Assembly (NCBI RefSeq): GCF_037974265.1
Contig: NZ_CP150233.1
Location: 6,820,001 to 6,884,000 of the forward strand
Reading direction: 5' to 3'
Length of the DNA stretch: 64,000 nt
DNA from: Paenibacillus sp. FSL R5-0623
GTDB lineage: Bacteria > Bacillota > Bacilli > Paenibacillales > Paenibacillaceae
In this document: in pieces, positions 18,645 through 27,072 of the stretch
How the letters are laid out: every line of letters begins with the position of its first letter
Numbering within the stretch: position 1 is the first letter of the stretch
Made by a program: the position numbers and the translations under genes
The notes under the pieces: model-generated
Seen by the model: only the letters and a program-made list of their open reading frames with translations
Databases searched by the model: none
What the model was told of the DNA's origin: nothing

Positions 18645-20194
18645 TACATCACATCCAGCTTATTGGTAATCATGTAATATTCACTGCGAGTGGTAACCCA
18701 GTTCTTGATCTTCTTGCCGTTATAGGCAACGATCGTACCTGGGTGCAGCACGAATGAGTTCAGCACGTTGTCATGCACGTAGTTGGCCGCCTTCTCGGCA
18801 AGCTCTGCGCGCTTCTCCGGTGCAACTGTGAGATTCAATTCGTCGATGATCTTGGTCAACTCCGGATCTTCCGATCCACTGAAGTTAAGAGCACCCTTCG
18901 GATGGTACGTCGCATTCAGGTAATAGCCTGCATCCCCACGCGGAGCTGTCAAATTACTGTAGGTCGCAATATCCCAGTCGCGGTTGGATGCCATATAGTC
19001 TTCCGGCGTGTCAATCTGGCGAATCTGCACGTCGATACCGATCTTCTTCGCATCAGATTGGAACACTTGAGCAATCAGTGGCAGATCAGCACGGGCTGAA
19101 TATGTCAGTAGCGTCAGCTGCAATGGTTTGCCATCCTTAGTCATCACGCCGTTTTGCTGCGTGTACCCTGCTTCGCCAAGATATTTTACAGCGACATCAG
19201 CTCCGGATTCCGTTGCTGTATCCGTATAGGTTGGCGCGAAGGGCAGCGATGGCAGGAACGGTCCGATAGCAGCTTCACCGTAGCCGAGCAGGATCGTGTC
19301 CACGATACCCTGACGGTCAATCAGCGCGTCCAGCGCACGACGAACATTGAGGTCCTTCATACTCTCCCGCTGCATGTTCATCGTTAGCTGATGCACGCGG
19401 AATGTCGATGTGGACTCAACGGTCATGCCGTCCATCGCTTTGAGCGATTCGAGGCTTTCGACTTCCGGACGGTATACGATATCAACCTGCCCAGATTTGA
19501 GCGCTAGTGTGCGGGCATTGGCATCTTCATTGAATGAGAACGTGATGGAATCCAGAGGCGATGCTCCATCCCAGTATTCATCATAGCGATCCAGTTCCAG
19601 TTTGCTACCTGGGGTAAAAGAAGTCAGTTTAAACGGGCCCGTACCAATAGGCTTGTTCACAATGTCCGGCTCACTCACGTCGATAATCGCCGTGTTAGGG
19701 TTCACCAGCTCTGAAGCAAATTCCGGGAACGGCTGAGTTGTAGTAATCTCCAGCTTGTCACCCTCGGCTTCAATCGTATCGATCTTCAGCACGTTCTGGA
19801 TGGCTACATTCTCTTCCAGTGCCCGCTCAAGGGATGCCTTAACGGACTCGCCTGTCATCGGCTTGCCATTCTGGAAGGTCACATCATCTCGCAGGTCGAT
19901 CGTCCAATGCTGACCGTCTTCGCTCTCCCAGCTCTCGGCGAGCCATGGAGCAACCGTCAGGTTCTCTTCATCGAGACGAACCAGCGTTTCCGTAATGCCC
20001 GCGCGCAGCGGCACATAGCTAGAATCCACATGTGGATCTAGCGAACTGGTGGAGAAGTTATATAGGAAGTGAACATTTTTATTATCGGTGGATGGTTGCG
20101 CAGCGGGACTGGACTCAGATGATCCGCAGGCGCTCAACAGTCCAGCGCTCAAGGCCAAGGAGACCAGCGCTAGCAGTGGCGTCTTTTTATTCAA
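18644..20194 (-). CDS. Solute-binding lipoprotein of a NikA/OppA-type importer, probably for zinc or a zinc chelate
   Basis: 516 aa, SBP family 5. The lipobox LLSAC gives a lipid-anchored Cys at residue 23. Family segments include LRDDVTFQNGKP and PIGTGPFKL. It captures the ligand outside the membrane and hands it to the OppB/C permeases encoded next. The TTG start is preceded by GAGAGGGG at a spacing of seven. NikA-like proteins usually bind nickel chelates or peptides, but two Zur-like operators in this promoter argue for zinc, perhaps as a metallophore complex like the staphylopine importer. No metallophore synthesis genes are present here. The ligand is therefore an inference; the protein family is clear. 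Confidence 0.9.
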   Translation of the reverse strand: MNKKTPLLALVSLALSAGLLSACGSSESSPAAQPSTDNKNVHFLYNFSTSSLDPHVDSSYVPLRAGITETLVRLDEENLTVAPWLAESWESEDGQHWTIDLRDDVTFQNGKPMTGESVKASLERALEENVAIQNVLKIDTIEAEGDKLEITTTQPFPEFASELVNPNTAIIDVSEPDIVNKPIGTGPFKLTSFTPGSKLELDRYDEYWDGASPLDSITFSFNEDANARTLALKSGQVDIVYRPEVESLESLKAMDGMTVESTSTFRVHQLTMNMQRESMKDLNVRRALDALIDRQGIVDTILLGYGEAAIGPFLPSLPFAPTYTDTATESGADVAVKYLGEAGYTQQNGVMTKDGKPLQLTLLTYSARADLPLIAQVFQSDAKKIGIDVQIRQIDTPEDYMASNRDWDIATYSNLTAPRGDAGYYLNATYHPKGALNFSGSEDPELTKIIDELNLTVAPEKRAELAEKAANYVHDNVLNSFVLHPGTIVAYNGKKIKNWVTTRSEYYMITNKLDVM

Positions 20195-20215
20195 GGTAAT
20201 GCCCCTCTCTCTTAA

Positions 20216-20276
20216 TCGTAATCATTATGATCTAAATAATGAGTATTATCATATCGTAATGATTACGTTTTGACAA
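20216..20276 (-). promoter_or_regulatory. Sigma-A promoter with two Zur-like 7-1-7 boxes
   Basis: On the minus strand: -35 TTGTCA (20271-20276), a 17-base spacer, then -10 TATGAT (20248-20253). The spacer carries TCGTAATGATTACGT (20254-20268 read on the plus strand), 14 of 15 to the B. subtilis Zur consensus TCGTAATNATTACGA. A second box TCGTAATCATTATGA (20216-20230) lies just downstream of the predicted start point. The outer halves also form a perfect CGTAATCATTA/TAATGATTACG inverted repeat. Binding in the spacer would block RNA polymerase, so the operon should be off when zinc is plentiful. Confidence 0.85.
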
Positions 20277-20301
20277 GAGTTATATTGGTGTTAGAACGAG
20301 A

Positions 20302-20334
20302 AAGAATCCGACTCTCGGATGAGAGCGGATTCTT
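20302..20334. other. Strong stem-loop upstream of the Zur-like promoter
   Basis: AGAATCCG and CGGATTCT enclose a second CTCTC/GAGAG stem with a GGAT loop. No long T-run follows directly on either strand (TCATGTTTTG on the plus). It could insulate the ABC promoter from read-through. The rest of the gap to 20562 holds only the promoter area of the next gene. Confidence 0.5.
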
Positions 20335-20562
20335 CATGTTTTGTTACATATGAGGGCTTTATTAGTAGGTATTTTCTTTACGATCCGGGATTGTTTACAG
20401 GTAGAACAATCCAAAATTTCTAGAAGAGTTACAATCCAGTTTCGTAGTCTTCCAGCATATGTGACCAGTAACCTCGATGTACTTTAAGGATTAAACAAAA
20501 TAGAGTTTATGCGGAACATTTCAAATACAAAATTCGTTTAGGGACTAAAGAGGGGGAGTACC

Positions 20563-20988
20563 ATGAGAAGATATTTTTTTATCGTCTTGATGATTGCTAC
20601 AGTTATGATCCTGATTCTTAGCGGCTGCCAAAGTTCTAATCAGCCCGATCAAGTCGGAGTAAGTAAAGTATCAAGGAAATTAGACACCTTCTATCCTGGC
20701 GAAATTACACAGGTTGATTCTATTGAAATGATGAGTGGCAGTGATGGTACTAAAAAAACAACCACAGATCAGGTACTAATTCAGGAATGGATTGAAAAGG
20801 TTCGCGATTTAGAAATTGTACTTGATCCGGATCAAGAAGATTCAACAGGGGTTTTGTACCATGTCACGATGTTTGAGCAGGGAAAAGAATTGCTGTACAT
20901 GACACCTACCGATATGAATCATCAGCGAATGCAGCCACAGTTGGAATTGGCTGACCGAATGTCGGAACTTTATGATGCCATAGAATAA
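20563..20988 (+). CDS. Small lipoprotein of unknown function
   Basis: 141 aa. A membrane-spanning signal ends in the lipobox LSGC (Cys at about residue 22), so the mature protein should be lipid-anchored outside the cell membrane. The mature part is acidic with no recognised domain. The ATG follows AGAGGGGGAG. It is a lone gene, transcribed convergently with the Imm7-like gene. Confidence 0.8.
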   Translation: MRRYFFIVLMIATVMILILSGCQSSNQPDQVGVSKVSRKLDTFYPGEITQVDSIEMMSGSDGTKKTTTDQVLIQEWIEKVRDLEIVLDPDQEDSTGVLYHVTMFEQGKELLYMTPTDMNHQRMQPQLELADRMSELYDAIE

Positions 20989-21044
20989 GAGTGTCATATA
21001 GCCTGTATTCAAAGTGACTACATGCTGAAAAGTTCGATATGAAA

Positions 21045-21428
21045 TTATCCTTCGTAATCACCTTCTAGTTTAGGTATGAATGGGGAGAGAAAGTTACCTC
21101 GGATTAAAGTGTAGACCTTAAACTGTTTGAAGGATTCCGTATCATCACTATCTCTTACATAAAGAATTCCATAGGAGTCCGGAGCTATTTTACCTACCTT
21201 TTTCAGCACTTCGGTGGGATCATACTTTGATACAGGTTTGTGATTATCTAGGCCCGCTATCCATAGTTGAAAGTCGCCATTAACTGCTCTCACGTCCAAA
21301 ACACCTGTAGGCCAATTTAGCTCCTCTACATATTCCAGCAGGTGTTGAATAACTAAACCATATTGATACTCATCTTCTTCAAACGACACACTCTCTCTAA
21401 TGGTTGCCCATCCATGATATTCATACAT
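21045..21428 (-). CDS. Imm7-like immunity protein
   Basis: 127 aa from ATG 21428, chosen because the protein then begins MYEYHGWATIRES, which matches the N-terminus I associate with the Imm7 immunity family. The frame opens seven codons earlier at 21449. A conserved-looking NGDFQLWIAGLDNHKP segment lies near residue 60. Immunity proteins of this group neutralise toxins delivered by neighbouring cells. No cognate toxin is adjacent: the IS3 element now separates it from the rest of the EndoU immunity array. The family call is from memory of the pattern. Confidence 0.7.
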   Translation of the reverse strand: MYEYHGWATIRESVSFEEDEYQYGLVIQHLLEYVEELNWPTGVLDVRAVNGDFQLWIAGLDNHKPVSKYDPTEVLKKVGKIAPDSYGILYVRDSDDTESFKQFKVYTLIRGNFLSPFIPKLEGDYEG

Positions 21429-21548
21429 AATCTCTTCACAACCCCTCATCCGTATCTATGTGGGTTAGTGGATCGGCTACACTTAGTTGGACAGAAAAAA
21501 TAAGGGCTTGTAGAATAAAATTATCATGTTAAGGAGCGGATCTCTACA

Positions 21549-21833
21549 ATGCCTAAACAACAACGACGCACATTCACAACCGAGTTCAAAAAACAAATGG
21601 TGCAACTCTTTGAAAACGGCAAATCCAGAGCTGCAATTGTGGAGGAATACGACCTCACTGCTTCGGCTCTAGACCGCTGGATCAAGCAATCGCAGGCAAC
21701 GGGCTCTTTCAAAGAGAAAGACAACCGTTCACCTGAAGAAAACGAATTAATGGCTATGCGTAAAGAACTCCAACGTTTACGGATGGAGAACGACATTTTA
21801 AAGCAAGCCGCGCTGATCATGGGACGAAAGTAA
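21549..21833 (+). CDS. IS3 transposase OrfA
   Basis: 94 aa with a helix-turn-helix (about 15-55) that binds the element ends, then a leucine-zipper-like helix (LQRLRMENDILKQA). AAGGAG lies 9-14 bases upstream. It ends just after a slippery heptamer that allows -1 frameshifting into OrfB, giving the full OrfAB transposase, the usual IS3 strategy. Confidence 0.93.
   Translation: MPKQQRRTFTTEFKKQMVQLFENGKSRAAIVEEYDLTASALDRWIKQSQATGSFKEKDNRSPEENELMAMRKELQRLRMENDILKQAALIMGRK
21797..21803 (+). promoter_or_regulatory. -1 programmed frameshift site TTTAAAG
   Basis: In the orfA frame the heptamer reads T TTA AAG, the X XXY YYZ form. After slippage translation continues as KVTIIQNNRDKYSVSAM straight into orfB without a stop. 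The zero frame stops 30 bases later. Confidence 0.8.
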
Positions 21834-21874
21834 CTATCATCCAGAATAACCGTGATAAATACTCAGTATCAGCA

Positions 21875-22669
21875 ATGTGTAACGTCCTCGAAATCGCCAA
21901 AAGCACCTTCTATCATGAAGCGAAGGAAAAGCCAAATGAAGATGAGCTCACGGAAGCTATTGTGGAGATATTCCACAAAAATCGAAAAGTCTATGGTACA
22001 CGAAAGATAAAAGCCAAGCTTCAGGAACGAGGACTCATCGTATCTAGACGTCGCATTGGTCGAATCATGCAAGAGCAGAGTCTCGTCTCCACGTACACCG
22101 TTGCGCAATTTAAGCCTCATAAAACGGCCTATAATGAGGAGGAAACAGTGAATGAACTGGGTCGGGAGTTTAATCAGACGGAAGCAAAGCGCTTCGTGGT
22201 CAGCGATCTCACGTATGTGAAGGTCGGTCATCGGTGGCATTACATTTGTGTGCTCATGGACCTGTTCAATCGAGAAATTATTGGCCACAGTGCAGGTCCA
22301 CATAAGGACGCTGCTCTGGTTTCGCGTGCCTTTGCAACGGTAGAAGGCGACTTGAGCCAAATCCAGTGGTTTCATACGGATCGTGGGAGTGAGTTTAAGA
22401 ACCACGTGATGGACCAGCTTCTAGGCACGTTTGGTATTGGTCGATCACTCAGCAAGAAAGGATGTCCCTACGATAACGCTGTGGCCGAAGCCACCTACAA
22501 GGTCATGAAAACGGAGTTTATTTACCAAATGGAATTCCGAAACCTCCGTCATTTGGAATTGGAATTATACGACTACGTTAACTGGTTTAACAGGCACAGA
22601 GTTCATGGATCACTGGGGTATTTGACGCCTGTTCAGTATCGCCAAGAAGCCCTTAAAAAAGTTGTCTGA
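21875..22669 (+). CDS. IS3 transposase OrfB (rve integrase domain)
   Basis: 264 aa when read from the internal ATG; in the element it is probably made only as the C-terminal part of OrfAB. An HTH_21 region with YGTRKIKAKL is followed by the DDE catalytic core: D in VVSDLTYVKVG, D in WFHTDRGSEF and E in NAVAEATYKVMK. All three acidic residues are present, so the element may still be active. Confidence 0.93.
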   Translation: MCNVLEIAKSTFYHEAKEKPNEDELTEAIVEIFHKNRKVYGTRKIKAKLQERGLIVSRRRIGRIMQEQSLVSTYTVAQFKPHKTAYNEEETVNELGREFNQTEAKRFVVSDLTYVKVGHRWHYICVLMDLFNREIIGHSAGPHKDAALVSRAFATVEGDLSQIQWFHTDRGSEFKNHVMDQLLGTFGIGRSLSKKGCPYDNAVAEATYKVMKTEFIYQMEFRNLRHLELELYDYVNWFNRHRVHGSLGYLTPVQYRQEALKKVV

Positions 22670-22712
22670 TTTAATGTTGACAATCCATAGTTAACTATAA
22701 AGGTCATTATCA

Positions 22713-23123
22713 TTAATCTGTTCTTTCAATAATCGCTTTAAAGGGAGCATGTCCTGTTTCAACATTTCTCAGCAAAGTAGGCTTTCTAAACCTTAGACTA
22801 CACTGTAATTTAAAGATCGCTGTTGCTTCATCTAAACCTATAAAGATTACATTAATCCATATAAGCACCATTGGCTCTAAACCGCAAAGAACATTCACCG
22901 TATTGATTAACGGTAACTGCTTTCCTCCTATATTATCCTCACTCAAAATATTCAATCGCATCATATCATCTGCACTATTCAAAGGCTTATCCTTTTCCCT
23001 CACAGGCTCGATAATGAATCTATATTCATTAGATGTTAAACCAATTTCATTCGAGATTTCTTGAATTGTCTTTAATAAATTTTCTTTGAATATTTCTTTA
23101 TTCATCTGTTTTATCTGTTCCAA
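22713..23123 (-). CDS. Hypothetical protein, possible immunity protein
   Basis: 136 aa, no signal peptide, one hydrophobic stretch (PMVLIWINVIFIGL) near 84-97. I do not recognise the family. The TTG start at 23123 follows GGGGGGCG closely; an ATG at 23105 is the alternative. Its place in a run of short minus-strand genes downstream of an EndoU toxin suggests an immunity or immunity-like role, but that rests on context only. Confidence 0.6.
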   Translation of the reverse strand: MEQIKQMNKEIFKENLLKTIQEISNEIGLTSNEYRFIIEPVREKDKPLNSADDMMRLNILSEDNIGGKQLPLINTVNVLCGLEPMVLIWINVIFIGLDEATAIFKLQCSLRFRKPTLLRNVETGHAPFKAIIERTD

Positions 23124-23153
23124 AGTCGCCCCCCCAGTTTGATCAACATAATC

Positions 23154-23632
23154 CTATTTGATGTCGCTATTATCTTGCACTGAAATATTCAAATGTCTCA
23201 AATACTTAAGAGGATAGGCTGAATCGCCTACAACCATTTCGCCTTGTCTTATGGTAAAACTCCCGCCTTGTTCAAAGAACTTTATCATCGGTTCGTAGAG
23301 GTCGATGTATTGAATTGCTTCATCCAATCCTTGATCTGCTAATTCCGAGACTTCTAAATAACCGTAGCAATTACCTTCACATAAAGGTTTTGTATTGTGT
23401 CCAGTTTGGAACAGGCTCGATATACTTTTTCATCTATGGCTTTTCCAAGGATTTTAGCAAAACTAAATAGGGGATACTGATCTATTGAAGCATCCATCTC
23501 GTTTAATAATTGATTAACGCGTCTAAGATATTCTTCAATCAGAACATGAGACGATTCTAGTGAGCTATCTTCGGTATCCTCAAATGAAATAAACGACAAA
23601 CGTTCAATAGCTTTGGTTAGTAGATGCCCCAT
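23154..23632 (-). pseudogene. Frameshifted immunity-like gene
   Basis: The first part (23632 down to about 23380) encodes MGHLLTKAIERLSF... and stops after 92 codons at 23354. A second frame overlaps it and continues from about 23395 to a TAG at 23154, reading GNCYGYLEVSELADQGLD and later RQGEMVVGDSAYPLKYLRH, with no usable start of its own. The two halves look like one protein of about 155-160 residues broken by a small indel near 23380-23440. Codon use in both halves matches neighbouring genes, so the break looks recent. A sequencing error is the alternative. Confidence 0.6.
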
Positions 23633-23749
23633 GCGTTGCTCTCCTCTTGATCGATTATTAACCTATTCAGAGTTACTTAAAAGGTAACAACTAAATAACG
23701 CAGCCCTAGCAACTGCGTTATCGTTTGAAATTATGTTCCTTGATCTCAA

Positions 23750-24154
23750 TCAGTCGTATTCAATATACACGCTACAACCGTTCGTTTTGGCTAATTCTAA
23801 AAATGTCGTTATCTGATGTGCTACTTCTGGGAGAGTAGGACCAATATTCTTAACATTCTCTATTTGCTCACCAATTACTTTACTCACATTAAAGGATTTA
23901 AATAAATGAATAGCTGAATCAAGGTCCTGTATTTCCCATGGACTTTCCTCATACCAACCTTCATGGGCATAGTATTCTTGTAGAATACCATTGTCAGTAG
24001 GCTCATACTGACACATAAGATCCAATAATGTCTCAAAATATCCATTCCACATCTTTAGGATATTTTTCTCCGCAGAGTTTTCAAATACAATTAATATTCC
24101 CGGTTGCCCCTCGTAACCAACATAATAAAAGTCATTAACTTTATCTTCTTTCAT
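23750..24154 (-). CDS. Hypothetical protein, possible immunity protein
   Basis: 134 aa, acidic, soluble, family not recognised. Rich in aromatic residues (DFYYVGYEG, HEGWYEESPW). It lies in the array of short genes downstream of the WXG-EndoU toxin, 83 bases past the Imm30-like gene. The position fits an immunity protein; no motif proves it. Confidence 0.65.
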   Translation of the reverse strand: MKEDKVNDFYYVGYEGQPGILIVFENSAEKNILKMWNGYFETLLDLMCQYEPTDNGILQEYYAHEGWYEESPWEIQDLDSAIHLFKSFNVSKVIGEQIENVKNIGPTLPEVAHQITTFLELAKTNGCSVYIEYD

Positions 24155-24237
24155 AGTTCATCAACTCTCCAACGTTCATAAAGAGCATTACCCTCGCTCT
24201 AATGAACTTAGGTACTCGCTTATTATACTCATTTCAC

Positions 24238-24648
24238 CTATTTTAACCCCTTAAGAAATTCCTCTAATATTTTTTGGCTAGCAGTTCCTGCTCCTGAAAT
24301 TGCATTATGCACACGATCTAATATCATAGGATGATTTATAATTCGTTGCTTATGTTCAGTAGATGTGTAGCTTCTTAATGTATCTATACATATTTCAAAT
24401 AACTCGCTGTCTTCAACAGAAAGTAGCGAAAGTAGGATTTCAAATTCTTGTGTGTGCTGCGTACTATCTAGACAGTAAGCCAGCTTTTTCTTCCAGTACA
24501 CTGGCTTATTCAACACCTCAATGGTTAACTGATCCCAATCACTTTGTCCGAAATCCTCCAATATTTCTGCTGCTATAATACAACCGTCATCATACCAGGA
24601 ATCAACTGTCGTCACAGCTGATAAAAGATTATCTAATTGTTTGTACAT
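24238..24648 (-). CDS. Imm30-like protein, likely cognate immunity to the EndoU toxin
   Basis: 136 aa, all-helical, HEAT-like. The segment WKKKLAYCLDSTQ followed by EILLSLL and ICIDTLRS resembles the Imm30 immunity family (recognition from memory). It starts 29 bases after the toxin stop, the usual place for the cognate antidote, so it probably binds and blocks the EndoU domain in the cytoplasm. Confidence 0.7.
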   Translation of the reverse strand: MYKQLDNLLSAVTTVDSWYDDGCIIAAEILEDFGQSDWDQLTIEVLNKPVYWKKKLAYCLDSTQHTQEFEILLSLLSVEDSELFEICIDTLRSYTSTEHKQRIINHPMILDRVHNAISGAGTASQKILEEFLKGLK

Positions 24649-24677
24649 ATTTTATAGTTACCTTCCATTTTATAAGT

Positions 24678-25898
24678 TTAGAAACCTGCTGGTTGGGGTG
24701 CGTTTACATCACCTGTAGGATAGGCGCTACTAACTTCATCCCCATTTTTAATTACATCAACTTCTACACCATCAACCTTCTCACGATGCCACGTAGCCCT
24801 ATCTCTTATTCTTGATGATATGGCGGGCGTATCTCCAACATCTTTTATACTTCCAATAATCTTATCTTCACTCCACGAATTTGGAAACAAAGTACTATGC
24901 TTAAGTTTAGAAATATTTCCATCTTCGAATTGTTTAGTAAAGAGAACATACTTAGTTCCATCCGGATTACTTCTTACTACTTCTACAGCATAACTATTGT
25001 TGCTATTGTTTATATTGGGTGAGTGCCCACCTATCAAAATATTTTTCGGGACTTTTCGCTGCCCTTCCAATATTTTAGATTCCATTTCTGAACTGATAAC
25101 AGTTTTTGGAGTCGCTCCCAAGCTGTTATCGGTCTGAGTATTCTCAACTCTGGATTCAGCTTTCTTTATATTATTCTGAATCTTAGATGCCAAACCAGAT
25201 GACGACGTTTTAAATGGTCCTGAACGTCCCGGCATACTTCCACGAACCATCTGAATCGCCATGAATATCTGACTAAACTTCAGAGAGGTCACCATCATCT
25301 GAGCATACTTATCTGATACAGGCTCTCCTGTTGTAGGATGAATCCCCATCTCAAACGCCTTGATCTGTAACGCAAAAATATCTTCCCCAGGCGGTTCAAC
25401 GTTCACAGCTTGCATGCGATTAAAGTCCAGATTTCCCTGATCCCTCTGATAAGCCTGAAGAGCAGCCTGATCTGCAACACCATTCTCGTTGACAGGCATC
25501 CATACCCACTTACCGAACATATTGATTTGCGCCATCCGATAGCCCTTGTCACCCGAACCTGAATCACCTGATGATTTGGTCATCATGGCTGCGGCGCCGA
25601 CTGCTCCAAACGCACCACCCAGAGTTACCTTCTGAGCATCTGCATCTTGGAAACGCGTGGCGATATCCTTCAATTCCTTCGATGTGTTCACCATACTCTC
25701 AAGCGCTTTATCCAGTATAGGTCGTGACTGCTCGAACTCATAGTAAAATCGCTCCTGCGTTGCGCCCATCCACATCATCTGAACAAACATGATCTGTCTC
25801 GTCAGATCATTTCGTATACTCTCTAACTGTTGTCTGGCTTGATCCACCTGATTCGATACGTGATGTAGTTGTTCAGGGGTAACTTTTATTGTACTCAT
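24678..25898 (-). CDS. WXG100/LXG-type polymorphic toxin with C-terminal EndoU nuclease
   Basis: 406 aa. The N-terminal ~100 residues form a WXG100-like helical hairpin (W43 in MMWMGATQE), the signal for export by the Esx (type VII) system. A middle region (about 178-225, ending near KFSQIFMAIQMVRG) is like the pre-toxin segment of such proteins. The last ~130 residues resemble bacterial EndoU: IGGHS near 290, then STLFPNSWSEDKII near 334, matching the STFFP.sWs pattern of EndoU. EndoU toxins cleave RNA, commonly tRNA, in competitor cells. The ATG follows GGAG. An immunity-like gene follows at once. No Esx machinery gene lies in this window, so export would rely on genes elsewhere. Confidence 0.85.
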   Translation of the reverse strand: MSTIKVTPEQLHHVSNQVDQARQQLESIRNDLTRQIMFVQMMWMGATQERFYYEFEQSRPILDKALESMVNTSKELKDIATRFQDADAQKVTLGGAFGAVGAAAMMTKSSGDSGSGDKGYRMAQINMFGKWVWMPVNENGVADQAALQAYQRDQGNLDFNRMQAVNVEPPGEDIFALQIKAFEMGIHPTTGEPVSDKYAQMMVTSLKFSQIFMAIQMVRGSMPGRSGPFKTSSSGLASKIQNNIKKAESRVENTQTDNSLGATPKTVISSEMESKILEGQRKVPKNILIGGHSPNINNSNNSYAVEVVRSNPDGTKYVLFTKQFEDGNISKLKHSTLFPNSWSEDKIIGSIKDVGDTPAISSRIRDRATWHREKVDGVEVDVIKNGDEVSSAYPTGDVNAPQPAGF

Positions 25899-26142
25899 AC
25901 GTTTCTCCGCTCATTCGAAATAGGATTACCCTATGTTAGCAGAAGTGTAATATGTAAACTATCCGGCTAACATCCTGATTTCACCATGATAAATACACAA
26001 GCTGTGCTCCTCATCGGTGCTATGGTCCTATATGCATATACCCACTTTCTGTGAACCTCTTATGAAGACCATCGTAACTCTCCTACAATTACATCAGAAA
26101 ATGCTGGAGGAGAGTGATGATGGTGATCGTTAATAGAGGTTT

Positions 26143-26976
26143 TTAACTCTGAGAATTCTGAGGTCTGTTAAACGATTTCTTTCTAACATAACTCATATAA
26201 AAAAGGAATAATAAGAATATGCAAGAAACTACATACCAAACTGTTGTAAATATAAATACTACTGGCGTAATACAAAAAATAATAAACAATGGCCAATTGT
26301 ATCCTTTGTGATTGAATCTGCCCTTCATAAATCCTTCACTGATAATTGCGCATAAAAGAATAAAATAAATAGTGAGATCAAAAAATAGTAACACTATCTC
26401 AATACCTTCTAATGCTGATCTTGCTGTAAAAAGGGAACTGATAAAAAACAATACTACAAAAAGTAGAATGAATATAAGATAAGTATGAAAAACAGGTGTT
26501 AAAAAAGGAGCTACTTTAGACTTTGCGAAGTTCTCAATACTTACCATAAGATCACCGCTACTATCACTAGTGATTATAGGATTGATTTGTTCACTTTTTA
26601 ACAACGCAATTTCTTTATTAAGCTCCTTTCGAAAATTGATCATAGCAGCTCTCTGATCAAATGAATTATTTTCTTCTTTCATTTTATTAAAATTCTCAAC
26701 TAATCTAGGAGGAAATAATACTGAGGCTTTTGAAATTTTCTCCACTGAAAGAAAAAAATCGCTTCTATTATTTATGTATTTGTAAACTTCCATTTCAGCT
26801 TCAGTATAGATTTCTAATGCCTTCTCAAAACGTTGTTGATCTATCTTCCTGTTTTCCAAATAATTTGTTCTTAACTCTTTGTACATCCAAACCATAAAAA
26901 TAATAAAAACGGTCGCCAAGGTAGTGCTGATATCTCTAGCAAATAATTCTTTAATTAGATCAATAAAATGACTCAT
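26143..26976 (-). CDS. Membrane protein of unknown function
   Basis: 277 aa. One membrane helix near residues 17-33, a charged helical cytoplasmic or external region (about 35-160), then four hydrophobic segments (about 163-265). I do not recognise the family. It is AT-rich compared with the neighbours. It lies 244 bases upstream of the toxin gene on the same strand, but the distance makes a shared operon doubtful. The gap 25899-26142 shows no other gene. Confidence 0.75.
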   Translation of the reverse strand: MSHFIDLIKELFARDISTTLATVFIIFMVWMYKELRTNYLENRKIDQQRFEKALEIYTEAEMEVYKYINNRSDFFLSVEKISKASVLFPPRLVENFNKMKEENNSFDQRAAMINFRKELNKEIALLKSEQINPIITSDSSGDLMVSIENFAKSKVAPFLTPVFHTYLIFILLFVVLFFISSLFTARSALEGIEIVLLFFDLTIYFILLCAIISEGFMKGRFNHKGYNWPLFIIFCITPVVFIFTTVWYVVSCIFLLFLFYMSYVRKKSFNRPQNSQS

Positions 26977-27072
26977 TTAAACCCCTCCCGTAATATATTC
27001 CTGAATAATCATACGCATATTACGGGAGAATGGTAACCTGATATTATTTTATACTCAAGTCTTATAGAATTA

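Larger units (their letters stand above)
21487..22669 (+). mobile_element. IS3-family insertion sequence, apparently intact
   Basis: About 1.18 kb with overlapping orfA and orfB. Imperfect terminal inverted repeats share GACA...AAGGGCTT: the left end starts TTGGACAG near 21487 and the right end, read inward, TCAGACAAC from 22669, so the orfB stop lies inside the right repeat. A clear target duplication is not visible; a TTA on both sides is the best candidate. It lies between the Imm7-like gene and the next immunity-like gene and carries no cargo. Confidence 0.9.

Noticed and set aside
18644-20194. Naming the binding protein NikA and the operon nickel-specific
   Set aside because: The fold fits, but the Zur-like operators point to zinc and no nickel-binding residues were identified.
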